A DNA stretch of 33,475 bases from Gemmatimonadota bacterium (GTDB lineage: Bacteria > JAAXHH01), in contig JAPPBT010000026.1 in assembly GCA_026702745.1 (NCBI GenBank), positions 1-33,475 of the forward strand. The letters run 5' to 3'. Numbering within the stretch: the first letter of the stretch is position 1; every line of letters starts with the position of its first letter. Of the stretch, positions 25,469-32,643 are shown in pieces. The notes beneath the pieces were generated by a model that did no database searches, was not told where the DNA came from, and saw only the letters and a program-made list of their open reading frames with translations. The translations under genes were made by a program, and so were the position numbers.

Positions 25469-27634
25469 TCAGCTGCCGCCTGCCTGTTCCTCGTACTCGT
25501 ATACGATCCGGATCGCCCGGATGTTCGCGATCTTGAAGGCGTGCACGTCGCCCTCGGGTATGCGGTGCGCCTCGATGAAGGGCGTGCCCCGGGTCCGTTC
25601 GATGCGGATGGGCTTGATCCGGTGCAGGAAGCTGCGGCTTCGGTTGCCCAGGTAGTATTCGATGACGGCCCGGTGGTTGTTCTTCACCGCCATTTCCAGG
25701 AGTTCTTCGGTCTGCCCGGGGGACAGGTACTGCAGGTTGGCGGCCTGCTCGATGTGCGGTGCGTTCCGGTCGGCCCCGCTCGATCCCCTGTGCAGCTGAT
25801 AGCCGGGCAGGCAGTCCCCGAATCCGAGGACCGGCTTTTGTTCGGATTCAGGGGGTGCAGGCTGCGCGCCGTCCGCGGGAGGATCGTTTCGGTCGGAATG
25901 ATCGCTTCGATCGGAATGAACGCTTCGGTCGGAATGGCCGCCTCGCTCGGAATGATCGCTTCGGCCAGGTTGACCGCTATGCTCCCGCGGTTCTTTTGGG
26001 TCTGAACGCAGGCCGTTCCCACTGCCGGGCCGGGCACGCTGTACCGCATCTCCGGCGTTGGGACCCGAAACGGCCTCCGCGGGTCCGACGATCCCCGATC
26101 TCGGCATGTAACCCTGTTTCTGAAGCAGGTCCATCAGCTCCCGGTACATCTTGCGTTCCACGATAAGCGCGTCGGGCGCTACCTCGCCCTTGATATATGG
26201 CGCGAGTTCCCCGTGGGCCTTGATGTGGCTGGCGATTTCTGCGCTGGCGGTCCGGAGGAGGAAGGTCTCCATGAAGTACACCTGGCCGTACGCATCGCCC
26301 CACGACTGGATCGAGTACGCGACGTTCTGCGGCACGTCCTTCTCGGAATGGTCCGCCAGGAAACCGTTGACGTCCGCGCCGGACATGTCCGTGTTGGCGG
26401 CCCGATAGATGGTATCGCGGGTAACCCGGTAGGTCAGGGTGAGATCGACCTTTTCGAGGTCGGCGAAGCGTTCGAGTTTTTCCCGGATGTTCAAGTCCAG
26501 GTCCCGGGGCGCGATGATCTCGAAGGTGGGCTGGACGACGAATCGCGTGCTCCAGGCCTGCTCGTCCGACCAGCCCTCCCCGCCGAACACGTGCCGTCCC
26601 GCCGGCGTGATCACCAGGCCGCCTCCGGCCCCGTTCTTGCCGTCATACTGACGCAGGAGACCGATCCATTCGAGCTCGCGGAGCGCGGCGAGGATTTCCG
26701 CTCTTTCCTCGTCACTGAAGGCATCCGTCCGCACGTGGGGAGACGAACAGGTCAGCACGCAGCGCAGGATCTGGTCCAGGTCCACCTGGGCGAAACCCAC
26801 GCACAACTGAAGGATGCCCGGCAGCGCGGATATAGCGGGGGAACGGACCCGGTCCCGTGCGTGCCAGAAGGACAACAGGTTCGCCAGTTTTTCGGTGGTG
26901 GGCAGCTCGAGCCACGATTCGAATTCGTAGTCGGCGCGAAGGCGTCCGTCCTCTACACACGTCAGTCCGCGCCACTGCGCATAGTCCATGACGAAGCGCA
27001 TCTGCCCGGTGATCTCCTCCGCCGAATCCGGCAAGCCGTTCGTCGCGGCTTCCTGACGATCCATCATGGCATCGAGCGCCCGTTTGTAGGGCATGCCCCG
27101 GTCCGTAAGCCGCGCCGGGTTATGGCGCAGTCCGTTCACGAGGGCGAAGACGTTTCGGACCGCGGTGAGATCCCGGCTTTCGGCGTCTTCCGATTTCCCC
27201 GCTTCCGTCGAGAAAAACCCCGCCAGCCGGTCCGTGAAATTTCGAATCAGCATGTCGCGGAGGTCTTCCGGCACCGTGAAGTCGACCGTGCGGTACGCCG
27301 GTCGCCGGCCGATCACAAGCCCCCGATTCAACAGTCCGTGGAGTTGTTCGATCAACCCGTCATTGGAGGGGTTTCTCGTGTCGTAGACACGGCCCGCCTC
27401 TCCGGCCGACAGTATGGCCAGGAGAATCTCCCGGGCTTCTTCGTTCAGTTCGTCCACGCACTGATCGATGTATCCCGGCTGGAAGACCTGGTCCGTGATC
27501 TCTCGGATCAGCCGGGCGCGGGAGATCATGCCGGGCTGCACGCCGAGGGTGACGGCCATGGATTTCAGGTCGCCCATGGGCAGGGCGGCGAGGTATTCCT
27601 GGAGGATCAAGGGATCATTCCCACTCGATGGCAA
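25469..27634 (-). CDS. Helicase-associated (XPB-N-like) protein with C-terminal WYL-like domain
   Basis: A 721-residue protein. The N-terminal about 480 residues resemble the 'helicase XPB/Ssl2 N-terminal' or helicase-associated domain (LQEYLAALPMGDLKSMAVTL; later TRFVVQPTFEIIAPRDLDLN), but no Walker A, DEAH or other helicase motor motif is present. The last about 85 residues (AVIEYYLGNRSRSFLHRIKP, then GTPFIEAHRI, then VHAFKIANIRAIRIV) look like a WYL ligand-binding domain, suggesting a regulatory or DNA-related role. Between them is a low-complexity His/Ser/Asp/Arg linker encoded by 18-bp repeats. The start is uncertain: TTG at 27634 is the most upstream start codon in frame and lacks a clear Shine-Dalgarno sequence. 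It lies directly upstream of sseA. Confidence 0.72.
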   Translation of the reverse strand: MPSSGNDPLILQEYLAALPMGDLKSMAVTLGVQPGMISRARLIREITDQVFQPGYIDQCVDELNEEAREILLAILSAGEAGRVYDTRNPSNDGLIEQLHGLLNRGLVIGRRPAYRTVDFTVPEDLRDMLIRNFTDRLAGFFSTEAGKSEDAESRDLTAVRNVFALVNGLRHNPARLTDRGMPYKRALDAMMDRQEAATNGLPDSAEEITGQMRFVMDYAQWRGLTCVEDGRLRADYEFESWLELPTTEKLANLLSFWHARDRVRSPAISALPGILQLCVGFAQVDLDQILRCVLTCSSPHVRTDAFSDEERAEILAALRELEWIGLLRQYDGKNGAGGGLVITPAGRHVFGGEGWSDEQAWSTRFVVQPTFEIIAPRDLDLNIREKLERFADLEKVDLTLTYRVTRDTIYRAANTDMSGADVNGFLADHSEKDVPQNVAYSIQSWGDAYGQVYFMETFLLRTASAEIASHIKAHGELAPYIKGEVAPDALIVERKMYRELMDLLQKQGYMPRSGIVGPAEAVSGPNAGDAVQRARPGSGNGLRSDPKEPREHSGQPGRSDHSERGGHSDRSVHSDRSDHSDRNDPPADGAQPAPPESEQKPVLGFGDCLPGYQLHRGSSGADRNAPHIEQAANLQYLSPGQTEELLEMAVKNNHRAVIEYYLGNRSRSFLHRIKPIRIERTRGTPFIEAHRIPEGDVHAFKIANIRAIRIVYEYEEQAGGS
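25888..25977 (-). repeat. 18-bp tandem repeat, 5 copies, inside the WYL-containing gene
   Basis: Consecutive 18-bp units start at 25888, 25906, 25924, 25942 and 25960 (plus-strand form TTCGGTCGGAATGATCGC and close variants). The first four are very similar and the last is diverged. In the coding frame they give hexapeptides of the HSDRSD/HSERGG type. There are no unique spacers, so this is not a CRISPR array. Confidence 0.92.
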
Positions 27635-27696
27635 ACGAGCGATGCTTGCACTGCGAATTCAGTGGCTTACTTGCTTGTGGCCGGAGCGAACGAGGC

Positions 27697-27720
27697 CGGC
27701 CATCCGCCGGCGGATGGCCG
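27697..27720. repeat. Perfect 24-bp GC-rich palindrome between two minus-strand genes
   Basis: CGGCCATCCGCC (27697-27708) is followed directly by its exact reverse complement GGCGGATGGCCG (27709-27720). It lies in the 151-base gap between the [2Fe-2S] protein gene and the WYL-containing gene. No T tract follows on either strand. It could be a Rho-aided terminator or mRNA-stabilising hairpin for the metal operon, a repressor site, or a REP-like element. Confidence 0.85.
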
Positions 27721-27785
27721 CCGCAAAGGTACCATGAACCCGGAAAAGTGGCACTCATATAGACACAGGAAGTTATACGTGTCCA

Positions 27786-28226
27786 CTAAACCGGGTCAAC
27801 TCCATTCTCATGGTGGTGGGAAACGGCGAACCGTTCAAACCGGTGGAGGTTCAGTTCGGCAGGCAATTCGAGCAGCACACCCGCATCCCGGGAGGCTTTG
27901 GCCCATGCCAGAAGCAGGTCGTAATGCCACTGTTCCTGGAGGCCGCCAAACCACTGCATCCCCCCGGGCGAGATGACGCAGAAGACATTGGCCAGGTCGC
28001 ACGGACCAAGGCATCCGGAGATCGTCAGTTGCACCGACCTGTTCAGTTTTTCTTCTTTCCACTGCTGCTTGAGCCAGTCGCGGGGAAAGGACGGGAACCC
28101 CTTGTCTGTCTGACCGCAGCAACAGCCTTCGCAGCACATGACCTGGCCAAGCACATCGCCTCGGCCCGTAGCCAGTGCGTCGTGCCTGCTGAGCTTTTCG
28201 CGGATGCGTTGGGTCTGAGCATTCAT
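27786..28226 (-). CDS. Thioredoxin-like [2Fe-2S] ferredoxin, CobW-operon associated
   Basis: A 146-residue protein with an early cysteine cluster MCCEGCCCGQTDKG (about 30-43) and a later GCLGPCDLANVF (about 72-83). The spacing and the CLGPC motif match thioredoxin-like [2Fe-2S] ferredoxins, including those found with cobalt or zinc GTPases and cobaltochelatases. The rest contains GGMQWFGGLQEQWHYDLLLAW, conserved in this small family as I recall it. The ATG overlaps the stop of the PepSY gene (ATGA). It is the last gene of the operon, followed by the 24-bp palindrome. It probably supplies electrons, or acts as a redox or metal sensor, for the PepSY reductase-like protein. Iron-sulfur binding is inferred from the cysteines. 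Confidence 0.75.
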   Translation of the reverse strand: MNAQTQRIREKLSRHDALATGRGDVLGQVMCCEGCCCGQTDKGFPSFPRDWLKQQWKEEKLNRSVQLTISGCLGPCDLANVFCVISPGGMQWFGGLQEQWHYDLLLAWAKASRDAGVLLELPAELNLHRFERFAVSHHHENGVDPV

Positions 28227-29908
28227 GCTTTTCTTGCACGATGACGTTTACGGATACGTAGCAGGCGCCGCCAGGACACGATGACGGCGGTTGATGAGAA
28301 CAGGAAACCGGCGCTGCACAGCACGATCACCACCACGTCCCAAACGGGGCGATTGTCGATGAGAAAGCCGAAGTCCAGGCTGTGAAGACCGTTGTAAAGC
28401 CAGCGTTTCGTGCGTCCGGTCTCCGTGAGTTGATTGATCAGCTCACCGGTGGTGAGGTCGATGTGGTACCAGGTTGCGTTGGCATCATCGAAGCGCACTC
28501 GCAACACGGGCAGTGGACGCCACCGCTGGTGATGGGAGTAATAATAGAGATCGTAATCCGTAAGCCGTTCGATAGAGACGGTCCGGTGACCGGCCATTCC
28601 CCTCTTTATCTGTGCGAGGACGGATACCTCGATACTTCCCTGCTCCGATGAAGTCAGCAATTGGCGTCGGCCGTCGCCGGTGACGGCATAGGCATAGGGT
28701 GATCCACCCAGCCATTGCCACACCAGTTCGCGCGTTTCTGGCGGGAACTTCAGGCCGCGGCCAGACGGCATTTCCAGTCCGAGACCGGGTGAAGGGAAGA
28801 CCACCCCGGCCAGGTGGCCGCGGACGGTAGCGGCGCCGACGGCGAGCGCACCGACATGGGTCGTGCCGCTGGAGACCGCATCGACATGGAACGTACCGAT
28901 GGAGCCAGCACCGACCTGGGTGGCGCCGACGTTGAGTGCGCCGATGGTGGGCGTGTCCAGATAGGCGGCGAGGGCGCCGACGGTGGGCGTGTCTCGGTAG
29001 GCGGCGAGTCGATCGCCGAAGGGAATGTCATCGTCAAACACCCCCCAGGGGTTCATCGACAGGAGGCCGCTGAGCAGGAAGGTGGTCAGGGGTACCAGGA
29101 AAATCAACCCCAGCACATGGTGTAGTTTCAGCGTGCCCCGGTAGGGGGTCACATCGCTGCCGCGGTAACGCCTGCGGAATCTCAGGCGCATGACGCCGAC
29201 AACCGCGCCGGTGACGATGGATACCAGGCCGGCGATTGAGAGCACCACGATCACCCAGTGCCAGATAGAGACATGCTGGCGGAGCTGTACCGGGTAGATC
29301 CAGTGAAGATTCGCTCCCAGCCAGTTCCAGCCGCGTTCCAGCGCGCTGGTATCCCGCACCACTTCCCCGGTCACCGAGGAGACATAGAGTTCCGTGCCCG
29401 CTGGATCGTTAAGCGCCACCGAATATAGCGGCCGGTGAGGATGGAGGCTGCTGGACACGGACCACTGGTCCACGAGCAGGAGCGCCTTGAGCGCCGGTTG
29501 CGCCGACGAGAGGCCGGTTGCGTGGGCGTAAACCCGGCTTGCCTGAAGAGCGTCTTCTGCTTCTATCTTGCCGATCGCACCGCCGGTGTCGGCAAATAGG
29601 CCATGGTGCGTGCCATCACCCGTTCGCATGAGCCAGGCGGGCCGTCCAAGCACGGAGGTAAGGCGCAGTTCCTCGATGGTCTGCGCAGGATCAAGGCGCT
29701 GCAATAGTTCGCCAGGTCCGACCCGCAGTTTGTCCTGTTCAAGTTCCGGCAGTGCAACGAGGCGTTCCGCCCGTGTCAATGACGGAAAACCGACATACAT
29801 CATCACCACGCCGGAGAAAAACCACATGGCCACGAGCAGGCACATGGAGATCCCCAGCCAGCGGTGGCCGAGATAGAGCCAGCGGCGGAAGCTTCGTGCG
29901 GGCCTCAC
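28223..29908 (-). CDS. PepSY-associated transmembrane protein (ferric reductase-like)
   Basis: A 561-residue membrane protein of the PepSY_TM family. The opening YLGHRWLGISMCLLVAMWFF holds a conserved His before the first helix. Further helices are at about 217-239, 264-284 and 518-540, with a large periplasmic loop containing PepSY-like stretches (SSLHPHRPLYSVALND, GTELYVSSVTGEVV). LHWIYP and KLHHVLGLIF carry the typical histidines that bind haem in FoxB/PiuB-type siderophore reductases. Residues about 307-364 are an unusual low-complexity run of VGA-type pentads. GTG start at 29908 overlaps the WD40 stop (GTGA). A role in metal-siderophore reduction or metal stress fits the operon but is inference. 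Confidence 0.82.
   Translation of the reverse strand: MRPARSFRRWLYLGHRWLGISMCLLVAMWFFSGVVMMYVGFPSLTRAERLVALPELEQDKLRVGPGELLQRLDPAQTIEELRLTSVLGRPAWLMRTGDGTHHGLFADTGGAIGKIEAEDALQASRVYAHATGLSSAQPALKALLLVDQWSVSSSLHPHRPLYSVALNDPAGTELYVSSVTGEVVRDTSALERGWNWLGANLHWIYPVQLRQHVSIWHWVIVVLSIAGLVSIVTGAVVGVMRLRFRRRYRGSDVTPYRGTLKLHHVLGLIFLVPLTTFLLSGLLSMNPWGVFDDDIPFGDRLAAYRDTPTVGALAAYLDTPTIGALNVGATQVGAGSIGTFHVDAVSSGTTHVGALAVGAATVRGHLAGVVFPSPGLGLEMPSGRGLKFPPETRELVWQWLGGSPYAYAVTGDGRRQLLTSSEQGSIEVSVLAQIKRGMAGHRTVSIERLTDYDLYYYSHHQRWRPLPVLRVRFDDANATWYHIDLTTGELINQLTETGRTKRWLYNGLHSLDFGFLIDNRPVWDVVVIVLCSAGFLFSSTAVIVSWRRLLRIRKRHRARKA
28817..28990 (-). repeat. Degenerate VGA pentad repeat inside the PepSY gene
   Basis: The coding strand encodes DTPTVGALAAYL followed by the near copy DTPTIGALNVGA, then pentads such as QVGAG, SIGTF, HVDAV, HVGAL and AVGAA. 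At DNA level this gives a 36-bp duplication and imperfect 15-bp units (GCGCCGACGGT-like on the plus strand). It falls after the third membrane helix, in a predicted extramembrane loop. Confidence 0.7.
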
Positions 29909-30951
29909 CAGTTCTTCACTCTCCAGACCGTCACGCCGCCCTGCGCATCGAGCGCGGCGAGGGCACCCCCGTCCGGCCGCCAGTACACGTCGGAAACGAC
30001 ATCCGCCAGTAACCCGCTCCCTATGGAACGACCTTCGCCGTCATGCTGAAGCGACCAGGCAACGACGGCCCCATCGCGGCCTCCCGATGCCAGCCACATC
30101 GCGCCGGGAGCAAAGGAAAGCGTCGTGATGGGTTGAACATGATATTCCAGTACGCCGGGCCGCGTGCCTTCCGGACCCTGTCCCCGAAAGCTCCAGACCG
30201 TCACCGTCTCCCCTCCGCCCGTGGCAAGGAGGGTACCGGTGCCATCGAAAGCCAGGGCCGACGGCTTGCCCGGGTATCCGGACATCATGGAGTCCTTCCC
30301 CGTGTCGCGGCGCCAGAAGTGCACCGAATTGTCCTGGCTGCCGCAGGCCACGATGTCCCCGTCCGGGCTCAATACCATGGACACCAGGGACCCTTGCCAT
30401 TCCAACTTCTGGTGAGACTCGCCGCTGGACGCGTCGAAGAACGTCACGCGACCGTAACAGGCCGTCGCCAACTCATCTGCGCCGGACCACGCGATGGCGC
30501 TGACGGTGCTGGGATGGGCATCCGATCTCCAGACCTCCGTGCCGTCCACGGTATATACGAATACCTGCCTGGAGCAGGAGACCGCCAGCCACCGGCCGTC
30601 CGGCGACCACGCCAGGTTTTCAACCCAACTGTTTCCGACTTCGATAGACTGGCTTGCCTGGCCTTCGGCGGCACGCCAGATCAAGGCTCGACCGTCCTGC
30701 CCGGCCGTAGCGAAGGCGGTTCCTCCCGGGTGGATCGCCACCGCGAGCAAACCGCCCTCATGAACTTCGTTAATTGTCCACCGGGTCGCGCCGGACTTGC
30801 CGTCGAAGGCATACACGCTACCCGCGGAGTCACCGATCACCAGGGCTTCACCGCGAAGGATCCAACCCCCGGCAATGGCGTAATCACCGACCGACGCAGA
30901 CCAACCGTCGCGAATCACACCGCTCGGGTTGCCGACGTTCAGACCAGACAT
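29905..30951 (-). CDS. WD40-repeat protein of the CobW operon
   Basis: A 348-residue protein composed of WD40 blades, about seven: WILRGEALVIGDSAGSVYAF, then AIHPGGTAFATAGQDGRALI, LAWSPDGRWLAVSCSRQVFV, IAWSGADELATACYGRVTFF, LSPDGDIVACGSQDNSVHFW, LAFDGTGTLLATGGGETVTV, LSFAPGAMWLASGGRDGAVV and VYWRPDGGALAALDAQGGVT. No signal peptide is seen, so it is probably cytoplasmic. WD40 proteins are scaffolds; this one overlaps the CobW GTPase gene by 13 bases and the PepSY gene by 4, so it may dock the GTPase to its target or to the membrane partner. Specific function unknown. Confidence 0.85.
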   Translation of the reverse strand: MSGLNVGNPSGVIRDGWSASVGDYAIAGGWILRGEALVIGDSAGSVYAFDGKSGATRWTINEVHEGGLLAVAIHPGGTAFATAGQDGRALIWRAAEGQASQSIEVGNSWVENLAWSPDGRWLAVSCSRQVFVYTVDGTEVWRSDAHPSTVSAIAWSGADELATACYGRVTFFDASSGESHQKLEWQGSLVSMVLSPDGDIVACGSQDNSVHFWRRDTGKDSMMSGYPGKPSALAFDGTGTLLATGGGETVTVWSFRGQGPEGTRPGVLEYHVQPITTLSFAPGAMWLASGGRDGAVVAWSLQHDGEGRSIGSGLLADVVSDVYWRPDGGALAALDAQGGVTVWRVKNW

Positions 30952-32285
30952 GCATTGAACCCTTGCCGCATGTCCTGCTCATCGAGGTTGCGGCCGATGA
31001 AAACGAGTTGATTGTGTCGGGGATCGTCCCCCCATTCGCGATCCGGCTGACCGTCAAAGAGCATATGAACTCCTTGAAAGACGAACCGGCGAGACTCGCC
31101 CGCGAGGCTGATGAAGCCCTTCATCCGGAAGATGTCCACCCCCCGTTCGCGGAGCAGTTCACCCAGCCACATATTGAGCCGGTCGGGATCGACATCGCCC
31201 TCATGCTCGATGGCGATCGAGCCCACTTCGTCGTCATGCTCATGCTGTGCGACCCAGGTGCGCTCGACCTCATGCGCGATGGTCACGCCGTCTGCGTTCC
31301 TCAGTTGGATATCGAATTCATCCGCGGTGTGCTGGGCGAAGAGGCCGACCCGCGTCTGCCTGTCAACCTCCAGGAAGAAGGACTTGCGCCCCGAGGAGTC
31401 GAGCTCGAGGTTTACATGCTTTCCAACAGGAATCTCTTCGCCCGGACCAAGGTCCTCCGCGGTTTCGGCGTACCTGCGCACACACCACTCCGCGCCTTCA
31501 CGGAGGGCGGCGTCATCCGTGCCCTGGTCCGGCACGACGACGAGTGACATGGCCGGATCGGGCCCCTCGGCGAGGCTGAGCTCGTACCGGCCGGCACCGA
31601 GCGTATAGACGCCCGTCCATTCGAAGGGGTATTCGGGCTCGAGGAAAGTGGGACGACGCTCAAGCACATCGTCCAGGTCGAAGGCTTCGAGGTTGAGCAC
31701 CGTGTCGACGGGAACCTCCGCCCGCTCGCTGCGCACGACTCTGGCCATTCGGTTCATTTCCCGGAGCCGCGATTCGAGCCTGTCGAGAACCTCGTCGTCG
31801 ACAAGGTCCGTCTTGTTGAGCACCAGGACGTCCGCGAAGGCGATTTGCTCGGTGCTTTCGTCGCTTCGACCGAGCTGCTGCTCGATGTGGGCGGCATCGA
31901 CGAGCGTGACGATCCCGTCGAGGGCGTATTCGTCGCGGATTTCGTCGTCCATGAAGAAAGTCTGGGCCACCGGACCGGGATCGGCGAGCCCCGTGGTCTC
32001 CACCAGCACATAGTCGAACTTGTCGCGGCGCTTCATGAGATTGCTGAGCACGCGAATGAGGTCTCCGCGCACCGTACAGCAGATACAGCCGTTCGACATC
32101 TCGAAGATTTCTTCGTCAGCGTCGATGACGAGGGCCTGGTCGATACCGACCTCTCCGTACTCGTTCTCAATGACGGCGATACGTTTGCCGTGCTCCTCGG
32201 TCAGGATCCGGTTGAGCAGGGTCGTCTTCCCGGAGCCGAGGAAGCCGGTGAGGATGGATACAGGTACTTTTTGCGGCGAGATCAT
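30939..32285 (-). CDS. COG0523/CobW-family metal-handling GTPase
   Basis: A 448-residue G3E-family GTPase. Walker A GFLGSGKTT is at residues 14-22, the family's metal-binding GCICC at 66-70, ETTGLADPGPV as switch-like region, and VLNKTDLV as the base-recognition motif. The C-terminal CobW domain contains KSFFLEVDRQTRVGLF and FRMKGFISLAGESRRFVFQG. COG0523 proteins insert or deliver zinc, cobalt or iron to client enzymes and are often Zur-regulated under zinc shortage. The middle contains an acidic, His-poor stretch (about 165-290). The ATG at 32285 is 12 bases after the previous gene's stop. Metal and client are not readable from sequence; zinc is the most likely. Confidence 0.93.
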   Translation of the reverse strand: MISPQKVPVSILTGFLGSGKTTLLNRILTEEHGKRIAVIENEYGEVGIDQALVIDADEEIFEMSNGCICCTVRGDLIRVLSNLMKRRDKFDYVLVETTGLADPGPVAQTFFMDDEIRDEYALDGIVTLVDAAHIEQQLGRSDESTEQIAFADVLVLNKTDLVDDEVLDRLESRLREMNRMARVVRSERAEVPVDTVLNLEAFDLDDVLERRPTFLEPEYPFEWTGVYTLGAGRYELSLAEGPDPAMSLVVVPDQGTDDAALREGAEWCVRRYAETAEDLGPGEEIPVGKHVNLELDSSGRKSFFLEVDRQTRVGLFAQHTADEFDIQLRNADGVTIAHEVERTWVAQHEHDDEVGSIAIEHEGDVDPDRLNMWLGELLRERGVDIFRMKGFISLAGESRRFVFQGVHMLFDGQPDREWGDDPRHNQLVFIGRNLDEQDMRQGFNACLV

Positions 32286-32297
32286 CAGGTTTCTCCT

Positions 32298-32603
32298 TTA
32301 TGGGTTTGCTGGGTATTCAGGGACGGCTGACGGCGCGTCGAAACCCCATGTCCTGCAGACCCGGACCAGGTCAGCGGCGTCAACGGCGTCCATGGGTTTG
32401 TGCAGCTTGCACTGAAGTTGTGGCGCATCGGGCCGAAGCAGGCCGATCACGGTTTCGACGGGCGGACAACCTTCTTCGAGGCACGCCAGTTCGGTGACCG
32501 TGACTGTAATATCATCGGAAAGGCTCAGCGCTTCGCGCAACGCCTCCTTGATGTATCGAACCCGTTCGCGATCCGGGCGACGGGGCGATGTGTTAATCAA
32601 CAT
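32298..32603 (-). CDS. Small Cys-containing protein between two CobW GTPases (unknown function)
   Basis: About 101 residues starting MLINTSPRRPDRERVRYIKE. I do not recognise a named family. It contains ELACLEEGCPPVETVIGLL with two cysteines five residues apart, then QLQCKLHKPMDAVDAADLVR and VCRTWGF, so four cysteines and a histidine could bind a metal. GGAG stands 5 bases before the ATG at 32603; an in-frame GTG at 32609 overlaps that GGAG and is less likely. It lies between two COG0523 genes on the same strand, which suggests a small metal-chaperone partner or client. Confidence 0.75.
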   Translation of the reverse strand: MLINTSPRRPDRERVRYIKEALREALSLSDDITVTVTELACLEEGCPPVETVIGLLRPDAPQLQCKLHKPMDAVDAADLVRVCRTWGFDAPSAVPEYPANP

Positions 32604-32643
32604 GTACACTCCTTTTCCTGCGACAGGAATGAGGCCGAGTCGG

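Noticed and set aside
25888-25977. Regular 18-bp repeats considered as a CRISPR array
   Set aside because: There are no spacers between units, the unit is too short, and the repeats are in frame within a protein gene.
26213-27976. A 587-codon open frame on the plus strand across the WYL gene and the gap
   Set aside because: It is antisense to the WYL-containing gene for most of its length and has no recognisable domain; openness is explained by GC-rich codon bias.
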